From Poecilobothrus nobilitatus (lineage: Eukaryota > Arthropoda > Insecta > Diptera > Dolichopodidae), in assembly GCA_947095535.1 (NCBI GenBank), contig OX352772.1:226343535-226407534 (forward strand): DNA of 64,000 nt, written 5' to 3'. A model generated the notes under the pieces. That model was not told the DNA's origin and did not search any database. It saw only the letters and a program-made list of their open reading frames with translations. The translations under genes and the position numbers were made by a program. Shown piece by piece: positions 45,424 through 57,939 of the stretch; position 1 is the stretch's first letter, and the number at the start of each line of letters is the position of its first letter.

Positions 45424-45940
45424 CTAATTTCTTGAGATTATAGGTATAATTTGAACGTTAAATATTGTATTGGTAAAAGTTTTTCGAGTTCTATCATAAA
45501 TTTTAATTTGTTTTAAGCTATTAGAAATTCCTTGCTTAACAACTATTTGTGTTTTATGAAAGTTAAGATGTAATTCGGATATTGGAATATAATGCGTCTT
45601 ATCTTCGTTAGCTGAGTGCATAGTTGCACCAGTTGAAGATATTTCATCTACTTCATCAGTATTAATTTCTGTGCGTAATAATGCATCAGCAACATAATTT
45701 TTTTTAGCACTTATGTACTCTACGTCAAAATTGAACTCTTCTAATTTAATCTTCCACCTCTGTAATTTACTGTTGGGTTCTCTCAGATTATGGAGCCATT
45801 GCAGAGGTTTATGATCAGTTCGGATTACAAATTTACGACCATAACGATATGGGCGGAAATATTTAGTGGCCCGAACCATTGCAAGTAATTCTTTTTCGAT
45901 TGTCGAGTTCGGTTTTGACCGTCGGTTTGACAACATCATT
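45424..45940 (-). pseudogene. pol: RNase H remnant, copy 3
   Basis: 171 open codons: PNSTIEKELLAMVRATKYF with the RNase H glutamate, GRKFVIRTDHKPLQWLHNL with an aspartate, SKLQRWKIKLEEF, and the tether NYVADALLRTEIN. The N-terminal RNase H portion with the first aspartate is absent here. It is found at 62650-62865, where reading stops at FALGAG. Confidence 0.82.
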
Positions 45941-45944
45941 TAGA

Positions 45945-47086
45945 ATAATTAAAAATATAAATAATATCTACTTAATTTTTAAATTTACCTTAATCTATTT
46001 TATTTTAATTTTAATCTTAATTTAACTAATAAATTCACTTGTTTTTTTTTTTTTATTTTGTTTTAATTATAATTATGTGTAAAGTAAAAGGTGCAAAATA
46101 AATATAAAACATGTTTTAAACCTTGGCTGCACTCCCAATGGCGGCAGTAAGATAAGTACTTTAGCTTTTGCTTTTTAATAACACATTTCTTTTTTTTTTT
46201 TTTTTAATATCACATTTATTTATCTTTCTAATATCACATTTTTTTTATCTTTTGTTATTTAATTCCACTTTTTTTTTTTTGTTTTATATATTTATTTAAT
46301 ATTTAGTATATTGACTAATTTATTTTATTTTATTTTTTAAAAAAAAATTTTTTTAATTCAATGCGCGCGGTTGCTTTCTTTACAATTAATTAATTTTAAT
46401 TTTTTTTTTTTTTTCTGTTCTTTTCTTTCTAACATCTCCTAGTTGTAAACAAAGCAAAAACAATATCCTTCTCACTCCATGCCCTTGATAGATGTCAGTG
46501 TTCTAATTCTTCTCTTCTCAATAATCAATACCACCATAACTTAAACAGTAATTTTAATGTGTAATTTCTGGTGGTATTTACTTATTGTAATTTACATTTA
46601 CTTTATCATAAAAGATCTTGAGAAGAGTTTAATATTATTGTAAATTTTACTATTATTTATAATAGTGTGTGTAAAAATCAACTTAATTAATCAATAACTT
46701 TTATTTGCTTTAACGTGCTCTTATTTTCTTTTTTGTATTGCACGTAAGGTTTGCTTTGGGTGTGTTTTTGGTTGTAACTGCGTTCAATAAGGTCACTTCA
46801 CAGTGTTTGCTAAAAACTGTTGAACGTTTTATAAATCATTTGCACATTCAAGGCAAACATTTAATTTAATTTAATTTTAAATTTAATTAACAAATAAAAT
46901 GTGTTGTCAAGCTCGCGGTATTCATATCATACACATATAATTTTTATAATTCTTTATCGTTTCTTTATCAATTTAAATTTTAATTTGATATTTCACTTTT
47001 TTATCTAATTATAAATTTTAATTTGCTGATTTTTACTTGATTTTTATTGATTCTTAAAATTTTACAAAATTACCAATTTTAATGTA
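45945..47086. other. A+T-rich stretch, possibly LINE 5' sequence
   Basis: Contains CTGCACTCCCAATGGCGGCA at about 46130 and several T runs. There is no recognisable ORF1. Part could be 5' UTR of the Jockey-like LINE that follows, or of CR1-like N3 if the split-element idea holds. Confidence 0.4.
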
Positions 47087-49954
47087 AATTTCTGCAATAT
47101 ACGCGGTTTACAGACGAATTTCGATGCTGTCACTTGCCATTTAAATTCTAGTAAACCAGCAATTCTTGCCCTATGTGAAACTCAAGTTAACGGCCAGAAT
47201 GATAAATTTTAATATTACTGGCTACACACTCGTTTCACATTTCGTGTCTAAAAGAGGTATCGCCATCTATATTAAAAATGACACAGCTTTCAACACTCTT
47301 AATAAAGTCAAATGTTCTAGCCCAACTTTCCACTATGTTTGGTAAAAATCCTCGTTAGAAAGCAAGTCATACATTTCTGTTTCTTATACAGATCACGCAA
47401 CTCAAGTGAAGAGGAAACTGTTGTGGAAATTGAAAATCTCTCAAACCAGATCAATGAAATTTTGGATTCATATCCAGGAACTGAAATTGTTCTGGCGGGT
47501 GATTTCAATATTCATAATAGAGACTGGCTTCACTTTTCTAGTAACACTTCTCTGAGTCAAAACTCAATTGGGAAGCAAGTTGAACTATTCTCATCTCTTT
47601 TCCACCTTTCTCAACTTGTCCAAAATCCCGCTAGGATCCCAGATCGTGCTGATCAAGAAAGCTACCTCTTGGATCTGTTCGTGACCACACACCCTGAAAA
47701 ATATGTGGTTTCAGTTGGTTGCCCCCTGGGTGGCTCCGACCATTGTTTGGTTAAAACAAGTTTCCGGGTAGGCCCAATTACCAATCAAAGGACTCCTTCC
47801 AGAAAATTAGTATGGCGATACAGCCATGCGAACTGGGATGGTCTTAACAGTTTTTTCAGATCCTTTGATTGGTCATTGTGCTTCCGCGATAGGAATGTCG
47901 ACTTTGCTGCAAATGCGATTTGTGAAACAATTTTACTTGGAATGAGGTTATTTATTCCTCACTCCATGAGAACTATTAAACGGAAATCCAAATCTTGGTT
48001 CAATCGCATTTGCAGTGAAGCCATTTTTAAAAAGGAGGAGGCTTTTAAACTGTATCAAAGCAATAGATCGGAGGCTCTCAGGGCAAACTATATAGTGGTT
48101 CGAAACAGGTGCAAGAGAGTTATCAGGGAAAAACTCTTATTCAACCTAAAGTTGAAACGCAAACTTATCCACATGCCTAAGAATAGCAAATCCTTTTGGT
48201 CATTTGCAAAAAGTTTAAAAGAAGACGCTAGCGGGTCTTCTTTTCCTCCGCTTGTTGATATTAATAACATGATTGTGTCAGATTCCAAAGAGAAAGCGAA
48301 CTTGTTTGGCAAGCAGTTCTCTTTCAACTCGACACTGCCTCAGTCAACTTTAAAGCCACCAACTGTTCCTGAAGTTGACTACTCCTTCGGTAAAATATAC
48401 TTTAGGACAAGAGCATTGATGAACATCTTGAAAAATCTTGATGCAAAAAAATCAGCCGGTCCAGATGGTATCACTACCATGGTTCTTAAAAATACCTATT
48501 CAAGTATTTCAAAACCTCTACGCAACCTTTTCTATCTTTCCTTTACTTCGGGTGTTCACCCTACCCAATGGAAGGTTGCGGTTTCCCAATTCCAAAAAAA
48601 GGTAATAAAAGCGATCCCTCTAACTACCGTCCTATTGCTATAACCTCGGTTCTTTCCAAAGTAATGGAAAAAATAATTAACCAGAAGCTTTTGAAATATC
48701 TGGATCGTAGAGCTTTGCTTAATGATCAAAAAATAAGGATCTTTGCGAAAAGTTAAATATCAGCCTTCATCATTCTGGTGAATCTGATGTAGTGGCTCTG
48801 GATATTCCTAAAGTGTTCGACCGAGTCTGGCATGATGTTTTATTAGCAAAATGCAAAGCGTTAGGACTAGGTAGAGTCTTTTTAAAATGTATTAGAGATT
48901 TCCTTTGAGATCGCATGATACGGGTACTTGTCGATGGTTATTCATCTGACAATTTTATAATTAATGCTGGTGTCCCTCAGGGATCGGTTTTGTTCCCCAC
49001 TCTCTTCTTAATATTTATCAATGACCTACTTTCAATTACCTACAATCCAATCCATAGTTTCGCAGATGACAGCACCCTTGTAGCTTCCTATGAATTTCAT
49101 AGCCGCTGTGGTATTAATCACCAAACTAATAGAACAGCAAGAAACTTCACTATCAGTGAGCTAAATAATGATTTAGCGAAAATCCAAAAATGGGGTGAAA
49201 GCAACAGAGTTGATTTCCACACCAAAAAACGCAATGCTGTTTAATCTCGCGTAAAGTAGCTACTACTACACCCAACCTGACTTTTCAGGGTGAGGCTTTG
49301 CAGCACTCAACAGATTTAAACATTCTGGACATCGAGTTAAATCAGAAATTGACCTGGTCAAATCATATTTTTGGTATAGCTAAAGATGCTGCTAAATGTC
49401 TAGGTTTCTTGTACCGCAGTAAAGCTTACTTCTCTCCTTCCGATCTTCTCAACATCTATAAAATGTACATTAGGCCCAAAATGGAGTATAATGCACATAT
49501 TTGGGCTGGAGCGCCCCAAACAGCGCTGGGTTTTCTCGACAAAGTGCAAAACAGAGCTATTCGCCTTATTGGCGACCCCAGTGTTACCTCAACGCTCACT
49601 CCACTTTGCCATCGCCGTACTGTTGGGTCATTGACCCTCTTTTATAGATACCTTGTAGGGGTGAACACCTGTTCTAAAGAAATAAAACAATTGATGCCTC
49701 CACTCAAAGTTTTCCAACGTGAAACGAGGAGTGCAACAGATGCCCACCCATACACTGTCGAACTGTCAAGATGGCGCAATACAGTATTCGGGAATTCGTT
49801 TGTCATGCGCACGTCGCGTTTATGGAACTTTATGCCCGCACATGTGTTCCCAAAAGTTGGTAATTCATTTGTGTACGATATATCGAAATTCAAGAAGAAC
49901 ACTAACATCTTTCTTCAAAATAACTATCCAAATTTTTCCCTTCATCCTCAATAA
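47087..49954 (+). pseudogene. Jockey-like ORF2: endonuclease and reverse transcriptase
   Basis: Endonuclease: CNIRGLQTNF, LALCETQVNG, then after two frameshifts (about 47215 and 47340) a 434-codon frame with VLAGDFNIHNRDW and GGSDHCLVKTSF, the GDFN and SDH catalytic motifs. The linker is complete (KSWFNRICSEAIF, NSKSFWSFAKSL). RT: KKSAGPDGITTMVLK, frameshift in an A run at 48595, KGNKSDPSNYRPIAITSVL, VALDIPKVFDRVWHD, a TGA at 48908, AGVPQGSVLFPTLFLIFIN and HSFADDSTLVAS. 49298-49954 (218 codons) is the C-terminal domain. With only a handful of breaks it is the most intact enzyme in the window, yet not functional as read. Confidence 0.88.
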
Positions 49955-50190
49955 TCCCAATTTTCTTATATGCAAACACCCAAGTATTCCTTCCCCCATC
50001 CTTTTCCCCAAAACCAAGCTGTACATTATATTATTATGTATTAAAGGACCAATCCCATAGTTTGGTTTTAAAGGGGGTGGTTTTGGTTGGTTAAAGTCCA
50101 ACACTACTCAGAGGAACCTCGTGCAGTTCCTTTGGGTGACTTTTGATGTTTTCCACCGTCCCTCGTAAAAAGAAAAAAAAAAAAAAAAAA
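47087..50190 (+). mobile_element. Jockey-like LINE copy D, best preserved
   Basis: Contains a nearly continuous ORF2 from the endonuclease start (NFCNIRGLQTNF) to the C-terminus at 49951, a 3' UTR of about 210 bp, and a poly(A) at 50168-50190. It is related to copies A-C but from a distinct subfamily; the 3' UTRs share only an order of short motifs (CATAGTTTGGTTTT, GAGGAACCTCGTGC). ORF1 is not seen upstream. The long poly(A) and few frame breaks suggest one of the younger insertions here. Confidence 0.85.
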
Positions 50191-51490
50191 CTTACACTCA
50201 TATTCGTTGAGTATACGCGATGCATAGCATATAGGGTGATTATCTTGAGATATCAGTCAGTTTGTATCACTCAGACAATACGGTGCACGGGCGGTTAATT
50301 AATTAAGTTTATTTACTTTTTAATTTCATTAATATTAATATTCTGTTTAGAAAGAAATTTATTTTTGCTGACTGTATCATTTTTATACCCTACACCTAAA
50401 GTATAGGGTATATTAACTTTGGTATGGTGTTTGTAACCATCAAAAGGAAGCGAGTTAGATATGGACATGTATATATATTCTGAATCAGGATCACCTCCTG
50501 AGTCGATTCAACGATGTCCGTCCGTGCGCCCGTCAGTCCATCCGTTCCCACGATAACTCAAAAACTAATAAAGCTATCTTGATGAAATTTGTATAGTAGG
50601 TTACTAATTATGAAAGGAAGGCTAAGTTCGAATCTGGACAAAATCGGTCCATGGGTTCGGATTCTGGAAGCTTCCGAATGATTCCGGAGCAAATGAGATT
50701 ATCTCCAAAACCAACAAAGATAGAACCTTTAAATTTTGTACAATGATGTTCCTTCCCGTTCGATTTATGTCTCTGAAATTTAAGAGGATTTGGTCCATGG
50801 GTTTGGATTTTGGAAGTTTCCGAACGAGCACCAGAGCAAATGAGATTATCTCCAAAACCAACTAAGATGTAACCTTTAAATTTCGCAGAGTGGTGTTCTT
50901 TCATGTTTTATTTAAGTCTCTGAAATTTGAGAGGATTTGGTTCATGGGTTTTTTTTTCTTTTTTCTTTATTATTAATAGTCTAATATACATAGTATACAA
51001 TGTTTCATTTGAACAAAATTTTTGAATATATATATATACAAATATTTGTTTTATATTTTACAAAATATTAGTTTTGAAATTAAATTATAATTTAGTTGTA
51101 TTAGTCTAATTCTTATTTAAATGAGCTAAAGTATACACTATTTATATTAAACTTGGTAATATTCAAATACGACCTTAGCCTAAGCTGTATGGTCTCATAT
51201 TATTTTAATTTAATTTTAATTTTAACGTTTATAATTGCAATCTTAATTTTAAATCTCAAATATTATATTTAAATTTCAACTTTTATTTCAATATGCTTAT
51301 AAAATTCTCTTATATATATATGAAATTTTTTTAAATAAATTTACCAATGTTCATGCAAAACTATAAATGAAACTACTTTAATGCCATTGACTCTAGTTAT
51401 GAGAGCTCAAAATATGCTCAATAATTTTTTTTTTAAAAATATGCAATTTATCAATGAGTTTTAATTCAAGTGGTAGTTCATTATACTTTT

Positions 51491-54250
51491 TTAAACTAAT
51501 ATATAAACAATTTTTTTTTGTTTTTCGGTTCTGAACAAAGCAAGATAAAAATTTGATTGGTTCCGAGTGTTTCTGTTATGTATATCAAAATTTCTATTCA
51601 GGATAAAATTATGTTTGATATCATTGAAAATTATTTTAAAAGCAATTAAATACAATTCAAGTTCACATAAGTTATTAAAGCTAATATAAGGGTTAGCGTA
51701 TAACAAATTAGTAGGATGCCTTCTTGGATAGTTATAAATAATTTTGATCGCCCTTTTGTTAAGTATGTCTAATTTATTTATATAAGATTGTGATGCTCTG
51801 CTCCAAATGGGAGTCAAATATATAAAGTGAGAATTTATATATGAGCAATAGATTTGATACATGCTTTTTTTATTTAAAAATGTTTGTAAACGTTTTAAGA
51901 TAAAGATATACGGAACGGTTTTTTTTATTACAAAATTAATGTGATCATGCCACTTTAATTTGTTATCTATTATAAGACCAAGATAATTAAAATATTCTAC
52001 AATTTCTATAATATTATTTCTGAAATAAAAATTTGAATCATTAAATTTTTTGTTTTGAAATAGCATAATTTTAGTTTTTTTAATATTCAGAGCAAGACGA
52101 TTTTTAGTGAGCCACTCATCTATAATATTAAGATCATGATGAATAGCATTTCTCATTTCTTCCTCTTTAGTTTCGGCGTATTTTAATACAGCATTGTCCA
52201 CATATAATTGTATGGCCCCTTTTAAGTTTAAACGGGATATGTCATCAATATAAATTTTAAATAGAAGAGGACCCAAAATGGATCCCTTAGGAACCCCTTT
52301 ACTTATTACTTTGGAACTGCTTACAACATCCCCTTATATACGCACTTTTTGTATCCTATTCGTGAGATATGATTTAAAGAATGCTATGTGATTAGAGTTG
52401 TACTGCATGTTGGAGAGCTTTAAAAGAAGAATGCCATGGTCGACACAGTCAAATGCTTTTCTCAGATCGAGAAAACACAAGAAACATACTTTTTGCTGTC
52501 CATATTTTTGGAAACGAAATCTGTTAGGCTTAGACAGGCCGAAGTTGTGTTAGATTTTTTTTCAAATCCGTATTGTTCTTCATGTAATATGTCATTATTT
52601 TTATAAATCTATCTAACCGTGCCTTAATTATTGTCTCAAAAATTTTTGAAAACGCGCACAGTATGGATATAGGTCGATAGTTATTTCGGTCTATGTTGCT
52701 TCCATTTTTAAAAATTGGTGCTACAATAGAATTTTTGAGTGTGGTCGGGAAGACACATGTTTGAAACATTGCGTTAATAAATTTTACCAGCACTGGAATT
52801 AAATAATTGGCAAAATTTTTGATAAATTTTGCCGAAATACAATCATAGCCGGTTGCAGCTGCAGGTCTTAACATACTTATTACATTTTTTATCTCCTCAT
52901 TATTTGTTAGGGTTAACTGAAATTGCTCATACATATTTATAACCAAACTGCTAATATATTCACGATCAATCTGGGTCTTCTGGAATATTTATTTCAGTTC
53001 TAACATTAACAAAGAAATCATTCATGATGTTTGCAATTACTTGCCTATTATTAATATTTTCAGTATTATGTTTGATTTCCCTAATGTTAGTAGGAGAAAT
53101 ATGTTTATTATACATTATTAATCTATAAATATCCCATAGTTTTCTGCTATTGTTTGGATCAGCAGCAATTTTATTAGAAAAATATTATTTTTGGCTTCAA
53201 GTATTAATTTGGATACTTTGTTTTTATGACTTTTATGTCTTATGATACTTTCTTTTGTTTTTAAGAGTCTCTAATTTTTATTTCATTAATTATATTATCC
53301 GTAATCCGCTCTGTTTTCTTTTTCTTGTTTTTTATAGGAATTGTTTTAGTGTAATTTTTTACTAGAGTGGTTAATTTACTTACAAAGTAATCAAAGCTAT
53401 TGTGCACATTAATAGTAGACCAAAACTGATCATTGGCAATCTTATCAAACTCAATAACTGTTTTAAATTGGTTTATTTTCTCTTTATATGGTTTCTCATT
53501 CATTCTTATTAAAAACATTTGATGGTCGGACATAGGGGTATCAACTACATGGAAATAGTATTGTTTTTGTATCATATCTGTAAAAAAATGATCTGTCACC
53601 GTTTTTGAAGTATTCCCAATTCTAGTGGCGAACTCCTCTGTAACTTTATTATAGATTATGAATCCATTAATCAAAAGCATATTGCAATAAGTTATGATAT
53701 CATGATATTTTTTATTTAATAAATTTAGATTAAAATCTCCTATAACTAAAGATTGTTTAAAATTTGTTGTAACGTCATCTAGTTTATTCATAAATTCGTC
53801 TAACTTTGTTTCTTGTGATCTATATATTGAAAAAATATTAATGTTCTCTTTATGTAATTTAATTCCTAAAAAATTGGACTTGTGACTTTCTTCTTCAAAA
53901 AGTATTGAACTACTAAAATAATCCCTCACATAGATAGCCACTCCACCATACGCATTTTCTCTATTTGAAAAATAGCCTGTGAATCCAGGTAAGTTAAAAA
54001 AAGTGTTCTCGGATTTACTTAACCAAATTTCTATTAAAACGATAACATGTACTTCACACCCATAACTACTAATAAATTCTTCAAGATTATACAATTTGTA
54101 TCGAAGACTTTGAATATTAAAATATATTATGTTTAAGTTACTTTTATAATTTCTTCCTAATTCATTTTGATCAACCCTCGTATAGTGCCAAACTTTTAAG
54201 TTACTACTTATATTATCTATATCATTGCTCATTATCACAAGACAACACAA
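51491..54250 (-). pseudogene. LINE ORF2: endonuclease and reverse transcriptase
   Basis: The endonuclease is open for 329 codons (53261-54250): IIYFNIQSLRYKLYNLEE, VIVLIEIWLSKSE, GGVAIYVRDYF, VIGDFNLNLL and TPMSDHQMFLIRM, with all main catalytic motifs. RT: 52530-52946 has RPAAATGYDCISAKFIK, VAPIFKNGSNIDRNNYRPI; then a broken stretch (52280-52530, with [17 protein letters not shown]). 51491-52276 has MGPLLFKIYIDDISR and LYVDNAVLKYAE, where the YADD box reads YVDN, so the second catalytic aspartate is lost. The C-terminal domain follows (EYFNYLGLIIDNKLKW, LNKRAIKIIYNYPR). The endonuclease is the longest intact domain in the window. Confidence 0.85.
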
Positions 54251-54419
54251 TTGCTATTCTAAAAATTTTTTTAATATATAATAAAAGAGATGACAAACCG
54301 GTAGTAATTAGCTGTTGGAGATATACATTGACAAAAATTAGAAAGAAATGTATGAATAAGAAATCAGTTTTAATTAGTATCACACGCGGTAATGTATTTA
54401 TTATTTTAGATTTTAATAT

Positions 54420-54790
54420 AAAAATATTGTTGTAGATTATAAAAATAAATTTAAATATTTTAAAAATTAATTTATGTATACGAAAATTATTGTAAATTGC
54501 AATTAATTGTAATTTCAAAATATAAGTTACTTGCAAAAATAAACTTAAATATGTTAGAAAATAAACCATGTGATATATTATTGTAAAAATTGTAAAAGGT
54601 AAAAATATAGTTAAAAACATCAAAAAAATAATACATGTGGTTTGTTCTTGTAATTATAAAAATAAATTTAAATATTTCAAAAATTAATTTATGTATTCTA
54701 AAATGTTGTAAATTGCAAATAATTGTAATTTCAAAATATTGTTACTTGCCAAAATAAATTTAAATATGTTAGAATGTTATGTTAAATATG
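54420..54790 (-). repeat. Tandem 217-bp repeats in LINE 5' UTR
   Basis: ATTATAAAAATAAATTTAAA through AATTGTAATTTCAAAATAT occurs at 54437-54570 and again at 54654-54780. It lies between the LINE start and its first coding region. Tandem 5' UTR units occur in some LINEs, where they act as promoter monomers; function here is unknown. Confidence 0.65.
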
Positions 54791-55378
54791 TTATGTTATG
54801 TTAGGTTCTTATCTTGGAAGCTTCCGAAGGAGCCCCAGAGCAAACCAGTATATCTTCACAACCAACAAAGATAGAACCTTTATTGTTAGTACAAGAGTGT
54901 GCTGTTATGTTTGCTTTTCTATAAAATTGGAAACTGACATTTGAAAGAATTTGAACCATGGATTCGTATTTTGGAAACTTCCGGACGAGCACAAGAGCAA
55001 CGAACATATCTCCAAAACCAACAAAAGTAGAACTTTTAAATTTAGTACAATGGTGTTCTGGCATGTTTTCTTTATGTTCCTGAGATGGATTCGATGAATT
55101 GGAGTGGCAATTCGGGTACTTGACACACACCTCCCAAAGACTAACAATCTTCGAAATTAATAAAGATAGAAACTTAAAATTTTTTACAAAGGTGTCAAGC
55201 AAATCCCAAGAGGATGCCTCTTTTACGTTCCTGAAATTCGAGTTCAATAAGACAGAAAAGGGAAGAAGTTGAAGCAGCTGCCAAAAAAACTTATGAATTT
55301 TTAATTTAATTCGAATTATTCAGGTGTAGGGTATTAATAAGTCGGTTGCATCGACTTACTGTTACATTTTCTTGTTTT

Positions 55379-57880
55379 ATATTAATTTATAACTAACCTT
55401 TCCAAAGTGATACCAATTTTTTTAATCAAAGTACATTTACTTTTATTTAAAAAAAATAATAAGAATAAAACGTATATTAAAGAAAAAGTTTGCTGACTCT
55501 GTCAATTTAATGTTTTTATTAACATCTTTTTATTAACTTGGCTGGGTAAAGGATGGAATCTTAGAAGCCATTTTAAAAACACTTCCCGTTGAGCTAGAGA
55601 CTTGAAATTTTCTTCATTAGATCAGATCCCGATGACAATACATGATTTTAAAATAATAATATCGAAAAACATTAGAGAAATTAGCTTAATTTCAAAATTA
55701 AATTTTCACACAAAGATATAACAGAATTTTTAACAGAATTATTACAGAACCAAAATAAAACATTTTATCTAAATTTACTAAACTCACCAATACCAATACC
55801 AATACGTATACGTAATACATAAACGTTTTTTTTTCTATAAAAGACTATTGTTTTTTATGTAGCAATTGCATTGTATGTGTATATATACATAGTTACATAC
55901 TTCAAAATATGTAATAATATGTGCTTCGAAAATATTTTTGGTTTGAAAGCGATGAATTTGAAAAATATGAATGTGTAAGCAAATTAATGTGTCGCACTTG
56001 AGAACACAGTGTAAAACTTAATATGCATTTACTTAAAATTTAGATAGCAAGTGTTAAATTTAAGTTTTTTTTCATCAAATCAATTGATTTTTAGTATACA
56101 TTTTTATTTACAAAAGCAATGTGTTTATTTATAATATTTATATAGATATGTGTTTTTCCTTTCTTAATTATAATTAAAATAGGGCTTTTCTTTCGAAAGT
56201 CTTAACATATTAAAATCGCATATTATGGCCCTAACATTGATATCTAAATTGGGAGCTGCCTTTAAATTAAGATCTATTAGGGAATGATGATCTGCACCAC
56301 TAATGCCTTTTTCTGAAGTATAAAAACTAAGAATATATTTCCAATTATGTAAAAACATTGAACAACAAAATGAATATATTAAAAATAAGAAATCCAGTCT
56401 TTTTTAAAAATAGTAAATAACAATAATATTTTTCTTTTCAATAACAATAATTATGAATTAATCATAAAATATATGTTATGTACATACATACATATATGTA
56501 TATCTATATCGTCTAGAAAAAATAATATTTTTTTTTAATTCAAAAACATTAGCATTTAGAAGTAAGCAATTTAATATATTCTCAATTACATACTTTTAAA
56601 CCCAAATTTTTTTACTACATATGTATGTAGGTACAAACATGTACAAAAATGGTATGCATATTTTTATGTGTGCTGTACTATTAAAAATCTGCTAACACAG
56701 TCACACCAAATTCCCAAATTCCCAACTATTATTATTTAGTTGATTTATCGATTTATTATTTTTTAATATGTAGGCAACAGTTATATTTATATGAATGGAC
56801 GGTAAACATAAACGAACAAAAAAAAATTTTATGTATGCATATGAATGGACGGTTAACATAAACGAAAAAAAAAAAATTGAGAATGTTCTATAGCTAATAA
56901 TTTCTATTTTTTAAATAGACTGTATGCATAAATTTAATATTAAAAAAAAAAATAAGTTCTTAGCATACCCAAATAAGAGCAAAAAAAAGTAAAATGTAAT
57001 ACTGGAAGAAAAATAAAAACGAATAGAAAAAAAAGAGAACAAAAAATGTTACTTTGATTGTTTTTAAATATTTTTAAAGGCAATTTCTTATGTATATGTG
57101 CACATCTGACATTTACACATATAACAGATAGAAAAAAAAGAAATATTAAAATGTCATTCTATAAAAGAAAGAAAAAACAAGGCAGTATATAAATCAAAGT
57201 TTTCAAAGGGTCGCATTTTTAAGTGGAAATAAAGAACATTATAAAATTGCAATATTTTTATTTAAATTTTGAATTTAGCTATGCAACGTTTTCTTAATTT
57301 TTTAAAAATTTTGCCACAATAAATTAATAATAAAAAAATTCGGGTAATAATATAATTATAGACTGTGAGGGCAACTGAAAAATTCAAAATTAAACAAGTC
57401 GTTACTAAAAAGAATAAAATAAAATAAATCAAAAAATTTTTTAAAAAACAGCTTTTTTGAACGAAAAAGTAGAAAATAAATTTTTAATAGCAAATTTTTC
57501 TGTAATTTTCTAAACTATATTGTTACAATCAGGATTTCTTTGAAAAAGTTTATTTCAATATGTCAAATATATATATAAATATAAGTATATATAAGTTTTA
57601 CAGTCTGTGAAATTAAAATAAAAGCTGGAGGCAACAAACGCATAACTATAAACTTATATTTTTAAATTTTACCGAATCTAAATTTTATCTGAATTTTTTT
57701 TATTTATTTTATTTTTTTATGTTAATTTATAACTAACTCTTCCAAAGTGAATGCGAAGAATTATGGCATTGAATAATTTTTTTAATCAAAGTACATTTAC
57801 TTTTATTTAAAAAAAAAAAAAATTATAAAAATAAAAACATATATTAAAGTAAAAGTTTGCTGACTCTGCCAATTGAGTAT
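55379..57880. repeat. A+T-rich stretch bounded by a direct repeat
   Basis: The block TTAATTTATAACTAAC, TCCAAAGTGA, TTAATCAAAGTACATTTACT and AAGTTTGCTGACTCTG is present at 55381-55500 and again at 57717-57870, about 2.35 kb apart. The sequence between has no coding signal. It includes a short duplication of GAATGGACGGT(A/T)AACATAAACG at 56792 and 56842. Confidence 0.65.
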
Positions 57881-57939
57881 GTTTATTTAATTTTTTTTTA
57901 TCTTAATTATTTTTTAATTCTAAAATTATTAAAATTACG

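Larger units (their letters stand above)
41612..45940 (-). mobile_element. Errantivirus copy 3, downstream half
   Basis: Minus-strand element containing RNase H (45424-45940), integrase (44908-45420) and env (41612-44790). It closely resembles copy 2. The upstream half (RT, protease) is not adjacent; a fitting piece ends at 62641, and the two ends would join within RNase H. No LTR was recognised left of env. A DINE-like element interrupts env. Confidence 0.8.
50949..54802 (-). mobile_element. Minus-strand LINE nested in the DINE-like element
   Basis: The plus strand shows a T-rich tract at 50949-50967 (the LINE poly(A) end) directly after a DINE repeat breaks off. DINE repeats resume at about 54803. 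Inside are one long ORF2 (51491-54250) and a 5' UTR of about 550 bp. No ORF1 is seen, so it is either 5' incomplete or a single-ORF type. Clade not assigned. Confidence 0.82.
50606..55260 (+). repeat. 146-147-bp tandem repeats of the DINE-like element (interrupted)
   Basis: Units contain GGTCCATGGGTT(C/T)GGATT, GGAAG(C/T)TTCCGAA and CAAATGAGATTATCTCCAAA. Starts fall at 50646, 50792 and 50939; units resume at about 54804 and 54948 after the LINE. Two minus-strand frames stay open across units because the period is close to a multiple of three. Confidence 0.85.
50382..55378 (+). mobile_element. DINE-like element with 146-bp tandem repeats, split by a LINE
   Basis: Starts TTTATACCCTACACC with an internal TATAGGGTATA, then ATATATATTCTGAATCAGGA, GAGTCGATTC and CCGTCCGTGCGCCCGTC tracts, very like INE-1/DINE-1 5' regions. 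It ends GGTGTAGGGTATTAA, a hairpin TAAGTCG/CGACTTA (55338-55358) and TTTTCTTGTTTT. The TACACC start and GGTGTA end are inverted. Its centre is a tandem array, as in the DINE-TR1 type of Drosophila. The LINE at 50949-54802 interrupts the array, so the element itself is about 1.14 kb. Confidence 0.8.

Noticed and set aside
49642..50104. Minus-strand and second plus-frame ORFs at the end of Jockey copy D
   Set aside because: Overlap the ORF2 C-terminal domain and 3' UTR in other frames and have no family similarity.
54222..54623. 133-codon hydrophobic minus-strand ORF
   Set aside because: Very A+T-rich UTR translation (Ile, Phe, Leu, Tyr), not a plausible membrane protein. It lies in the tandem 5' UTR region.
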